From positions 1 through 6,988 of the forward strand of contig JAWLCQ010000225.1 of assembly GCA_041687095.1 (NCBI GenBank): a stretch of 6,988 bases of DNA. The letters are read 5' to 3'. Under the pieces are notes generated by a model. That model worked only from the letters and a program-made list of their open reading frames with translations. It was not told the DNA's origin and ran no database searches. This DNA comes from JAWLCQ01 sp041687095 (GTDB lineage Bacteria > Planctomycetota > Phycisphaerae > SM23-33). Positions 5,432 through 6,988 of the stretch are shown here, one piece after another. The translations under genes and the position numbers were made by a program. Within the stretch, counting starts at the first letter, position 1; the number at the start of each line of letters is the position of its first letter.

Positions 5432-5540
5432 ATGGACGGGATGGACAGTATGGACGGGATGGACTTCATGGACTCCATGGACGGCCCCTTCCGTCCATCC
5501 CGTCCATACTGTCCATGATGTCCATGGTGTCCATGCCGTC
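5432..5540. repeat. Inverted array of GTCCAT nonamers
   Basis: Six tandem 9-nt units starting ATGGAC (at 5432, 5441, 5450, 5459, 5468, 5477) are followed by five units starting GTCCAT (5493, 5502, 5511, 5520, 5529) and a partial sixth. Bases 5441-5464 are the exact reverse complement of 5493-5516 (24 bp), so the array can fold into a long hairpin with a 28-nt loop. The first six positions of each unit are constant, while the last three vary (GGG, AGT, TTC, TCC and others). The frame ATG-GAC-NNN stays open, but no ribosome-binding site or gene is seen. GTCCAT-type arrays are, as far as I recall, widespread in some uncultivated bacterial phyla. Confidence 0.9.
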
Positions 5541-5638
5541 CCCCTTTCCCCGGGGTGCAATGCAATACACCCCTCCCACCCGCGTTTGAACTGGGGACCA
5601 GGAACGTCCGGACGAACGGAAGCAGAACCATACGAACC

Positions 5639-5667
5639 CCTCGCCATCGAGCGAGGCAGACAAGGAG
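5639..5667 (+). promoter_or_regulatory. Leader hairpin and Shine-Dalgarno of the Spy-like gene
   Basis: A 6-bp stem CCTCGC/GCGAGG (5639-5644 with 5651-5656) lies just before AAGGAG (5662-5667), which is 7 nt from the ATG at 5675. This near-ideal ribosome-binding site fixes the start codon. The small stem does not cover the Shine-Dalgarno sequence. Confidence 0.6.
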
Positions 5668-5674
5668 TATACGA

Positions 5675-6499
5675 ATGAACACGCGTTGGATGATTCGATG
5701 CGTTGCGGCGGTGCTGGTGCTGGGACTGGTGACGGCCGCGGGGTGGTCGGTGGAGGGCGAGGAGGGCAAGGGCCCGCGCGACCGCCAGGGCCCCACCCCC
5801 GGGGAGCGGTTGGAGAGGCTCTCGAAGGCACTGGACCTCACCGCCGAACAGCAGACGCAGATCCAGCCCATCCTCCAGGCCCACCACCAGGCCATGCAGA
5901 ACGACCGCAACGCCAACGAGCAGAAGCGTGAAGACCTCCACAAGCAGATCCGCGACGCCGCCCAGGCCGGGGAGCGGGACAAGGCGAAGGAACTCATCCA
6001 GCAGCTCGAAGCCCTCAACGCCGACCGCCGCGCCGAAATGGAGAACTTCGAGAAGCAACTCGACGAGGTCCTCACCGACGAGCAGATGGAGAAGGCCAAG
6101 GGCCTCTTCCGCCAGCGGGCCCGCGACATGCGGCCCGGCCAGGGCCCCGGCCGCATGGCCGAGGCGCTGGGGCTCAGCGACGAGCAGCAGGAGCAGGTCC
6201 GCACCATCATGCAGGCCGCCCGCGCCGAGGCCGCCCAGGCCGACACGCCCGAGGCGAAGCGCGAGATCCTCAAGGCCGCCATGGACAAGGTCCACGCCGA
6301 GGTGCTCACCGAAGAGCAGCGTGCCAAGGCCAAGGAACTCCGCGCCAACCGCCCCCAGCGTGAAGGCGAGGGCCGCCAGCGCGGTGACGGCGAAGGCCGG
6401 GGCGACCGCCGGCAGCGCGGCGACGGCGAAGGCCGCCGCGGCGATGGCGAGGGCCGGCGCGGCAACCGGGAGCGCGGCGGCGAGGGCGGGCAGGAGTAG
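5675..6499 (+). CDS. Secreted Spy/CpxP-type LTXXQ protein with charged Gly/Arg tail
   Basis: A 274-residue exported, mostly helical protein. Residues 1-22 are a Sec signal peptide (NTRWMIR, then CVAAVLVLGLVTAA). Four LTxxQ-like motifs follow: LTAEQ (55-59), LTDEQ (133-137), LSDEQ (167-171) and LTEEQ (211-215), in two long-helical halves (about 45-147 and 158-225) that look like an internal duplication. Known Spy/CpxP family members have two such motifs and act as periplasmic chaperones or stress sensors; that role is inferred here. The helices are rich in Glu, Lys, Gln and Arg and probably form coiled coils. Residues 226-274 are low-complexity, built of RGDGEGR-type repeats. An excellent AAGGAG site sets the start; the in-frame extension to 5555 has no support. 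A strong terminator follows. It is divergent from the reductase and is not obviously linked to it in function. Confidence 0.85.
   Translation: MNTRWMIRCVAAVLVLGLVTAAGWSVEGEEGKGPRDRQGPTPGERLERLSKALDLTAEQQTQIQPILQAHHQAMQNDRNANEQKREDLHKQIRDAAQAGERDKAKELIQQLEALNADRRAEMENFEKQLDEVLTDEQMEKAKGLFRQRARDMRPGQGPGRMAEALGLSDEQQEQVRTIMQAARAEAAQADTPEAKREILKAAMDKVHAEVLTEEQRAKAKELRANRPQREGEGRQRGDGEGRGDRRQRGDGEGRRGDGEGRRGNRERGGEGGQE
6359..6480 (+). repeat. Coding repeat for the RGDGEGR tail
   Basis: Near-identical 22-nt units occur at 6377-6398 and 6413-6434 (one difference), with shorter copies around 6440-6470. They encode a run of Arg, Gly, Asp and Glu at the C-terminus of the Spy-like protein. Such in-frame repeats are prone to length change by slippage, so the tail may vary between strains. 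Confidence 0.75.
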
Positions 6500-6540
6500 G
6501 ACCCTCCGCCCCCGCGGCCACCGAGCAACGCTTTCATCAC

Positions 6541-6577
6541 GCGGTCCCGGTTCGCACCCCCGTGCGGCCGGGACCGC
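6541..6577 (+). terminator. Terminator of the Spy-like gene
   Basis: GCGGTCCCGG (6541-6550) pairs perfectly with CCGGGACCGC (6568-6577). An inner stem CGCAC/GTGCG (6553-6557 with 6562-6566) caps it with a CCCC loop. It starts 42 nt after the stop codon and is followed by TTGCTTGC, a weak T-tract. Position and strength make a terminator the best reading. Confidence 0.8.
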
Positions 6578-6623
6578 TTGCTTGCGCGGGAGCAGGCCCA
6601 GACAGGCGGCGGCGCGCTCCAGG

Positions 6624-6831
6624 CAGGGGCGTCGCAAAGTCGTGGCACGGGCATCTTGCCCGTGTGTCGCAGGGGCGTCTCGCCCCTGCCCGGCGGGCAG
6701 GTAGGGCCTGATGGCCCTGGAAACCCTCTCCAGCCCGTGTGGCCCCCCAGGCAAAGGCCACGGGCAAGATGCCCGTGGGACACATGGGCGAGACGCCCAT
6801 GCCACGGAAAAGGGACTTTGCGATGGCCCTG
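6624..6831. mobile_element. Second MITE-like element with nested TCT-loop hairpins
   Basis: The left end CAGGGGCGTCGCAAAGTC (6624-6641) and the inverted right end (6814-6831, CAGGGCCATCGCAAAGTC on the minus strand) match at 16/18 and match the element at 973-1105. Flanking direct repeats GCGCTCCAGG (6614-6623) and GCGTTCCAGG (6832-6841) agree at 9/10, as expected of an ageing target duplication. Inside are four short hairpins of one type: 6646-6664 and 6670-6688 with TCT loops, and 6759-6777 and 6783-6801 with AGA loops (the same type on the other strand). A central 6-bp stem lies at 6703-6718. No transposase or other gene is present. Confidence 0.75.
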
Positions 6832-6930
6832 GCGTTCCAGGCCGCTCTCGCCCGGGGTCCCGCACCTCGTTGTTCTACACATCTCGACAGACCGATCCTT
6901 GCGGGAGGGTCCCCGGGCTCGCGGCGGCAT

Positions 6931-6965
6931 GTGGAGTGCGGCGGTTCACCGCCGCTTTTCCTCCC
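6931..6965 (+). repeat. Dispersed hairpin GCGGCGG-TTCA-CCGCCGC with T-tract
   Basis: A 7-bp perfect stem (6938-6944 with 6949-6955) and TTCA loop are followed by TTTTCCTCCC, preceded by GTGGAGT. It has the form of an intrinsic terminator on the plus strand, but no plus-strand gene ends just before it. From memory, GGAGTGCGGCGG...CCGCCGCTTT is a common dispersed repeat in planctomycete and verrucomicrobial genomes, so a repeat copy is the better reading. Confidence 0.6.
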
Positions 6966-6988
6966 GCCCCCGTTCCCTCCGGGCCGTC

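Larger units (their letters stand above)
5254..5674. other. Divergent intergenic control region
   Basis: This 421-bp gap separates the reductase (minus) and the Spy-like gene (plus). From left to right it holds the reductase leader with a GC hairpin (5264-5281), its extended -10 promoter (5365-5373), the inverted GTCCAT array (5432-5540), and the Spy leader with a small hairpin and strong Shine-Dalgarno. No sigma70 promoter with both boxes is evident for the plus-strand gene; TTGAAC at 5586-5591 lacks a matching -10 at standard spacing. Confidence 0.75.
6500..6988. other. Non-coding right end with repeats
   Basis: These 489 bp have no supported gene. They hold the terminator of the Spy-like gene, an inverted-repeat mobile-like element (6624-6831) with its flanking direct repeats, and a dispersed hairpin near 6938-6960. 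Bases 6842-6930 show nothing I can name. Long open frames on both strands here reflect high GC only. Confidence 0.75.

Noticed and set aside
5252..5518. Open frame encoding MDGMDSMDG-type peptide across the GTCCAT array
   Set aside because: The 9-nt period keeps frames open by itself; there is no ribosome-binding site and the dyad symmetry points to a structural repeat.
2614..5589. A 991-residue plus-strand open frame opposite the reductase
   Set aside because: It is a shadow of the minus-strand gene: composition is runs of Gly, Ala, Val and Asp with no domain, while the other strand has clear cofactor motifs throughout.
5586..5614. Sigma70 promoter (TTGAAC) for the Spy-like gene
   Set aside because: No acceptable -10 box at 16-18 nt spacing; an alternative sigma factor could be used but no confident motif is visible.
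5254..6930. N-terminal extension of the reductase frame through to 6930 on the minus strand
   Set aside because: The frame stays open only because of high GC. It crosses the GTCCAT array, runs antisense to the Spy-like gene and into a repeat element, and has no domain; the reductase promoter and family N-terminus lie far inside.
1..6988. tRNA or rRNA genes
   Set aside because: No T-arm GGTTCGAATCC-type sequence with matching acceptor stem, and no conserved rRNA segments, were seen on either strand.

Overview
The window is very GC-rich bacterial DNA with well separated single genes and long intergenic stretches full of short dispersed repeats. The gene types (a free-standing CBM48 protein, a short TPR-like protein, a Spy/LTXXQ protein with several repeats and a charged tail) and the repeat families (GTCCAT nonamers, TCT-loop hairpins, the GCGGCGG/CCGCCGC repeat) resemble what is seen in Planctomycetota and neighbouring uncultivated phyla such as Armatimonadota or Hydrogenedentota. 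This placement is inference; no rRNA or marker gene is present.

Layout, left to right. Bases 1-170 are a heptamer-based tandem array. A terminator (183-202) follows a minus-strand gene for a 111-residue orphan CBM48 glycogen-binding-type protein (251-586). Bases 587-1182 are non-coding and hold a 133-bp element (973-1105) with 18-nt terminal inverted repeats and a perfect 10-bp flanking direct repeat. An extended -10 promoter then drives a small secreted protein of unknown function (1183-1530). A TPR-like protein (1774-2250) is convergent with the large minus-strand gene; the 381 bp between them hold GC-rich palindromes that share a GGTCAGGAGACC core.

The largest gene (2632-5253, minus, 873 residues) fuses an Old Yellow Enzyme/FadH-like FMN barrel with its [4Fe-4S] motif to a complete GltD-like module (two further cysteine clusters, FAD and NAD(P)H domains). 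It looks like a self-contained electron-transfer reductase. Its leader is about 105 nt long, with a GC hairpin just before the start codon and no good Shine-Dalgarno sequence.

Divergent from it, across an inverted array of GTCCAT nonamers, is a secreted Spy/CpxP-type LTXXQ protein (5675-6499), which ends in a strong terminator. The right end holds a second element with the same terminal repeats (6624-6831, 208 bp), flanked by a 9/10 direct repeat and packed with covarying hairpins, and then a further dispersed hairpin.

No operon is evident; each gene seems to have its own control region. The most notable points are the two inverted-repeat elements, which look like members of one non-autonomous mobile family, and the reductase fusion.
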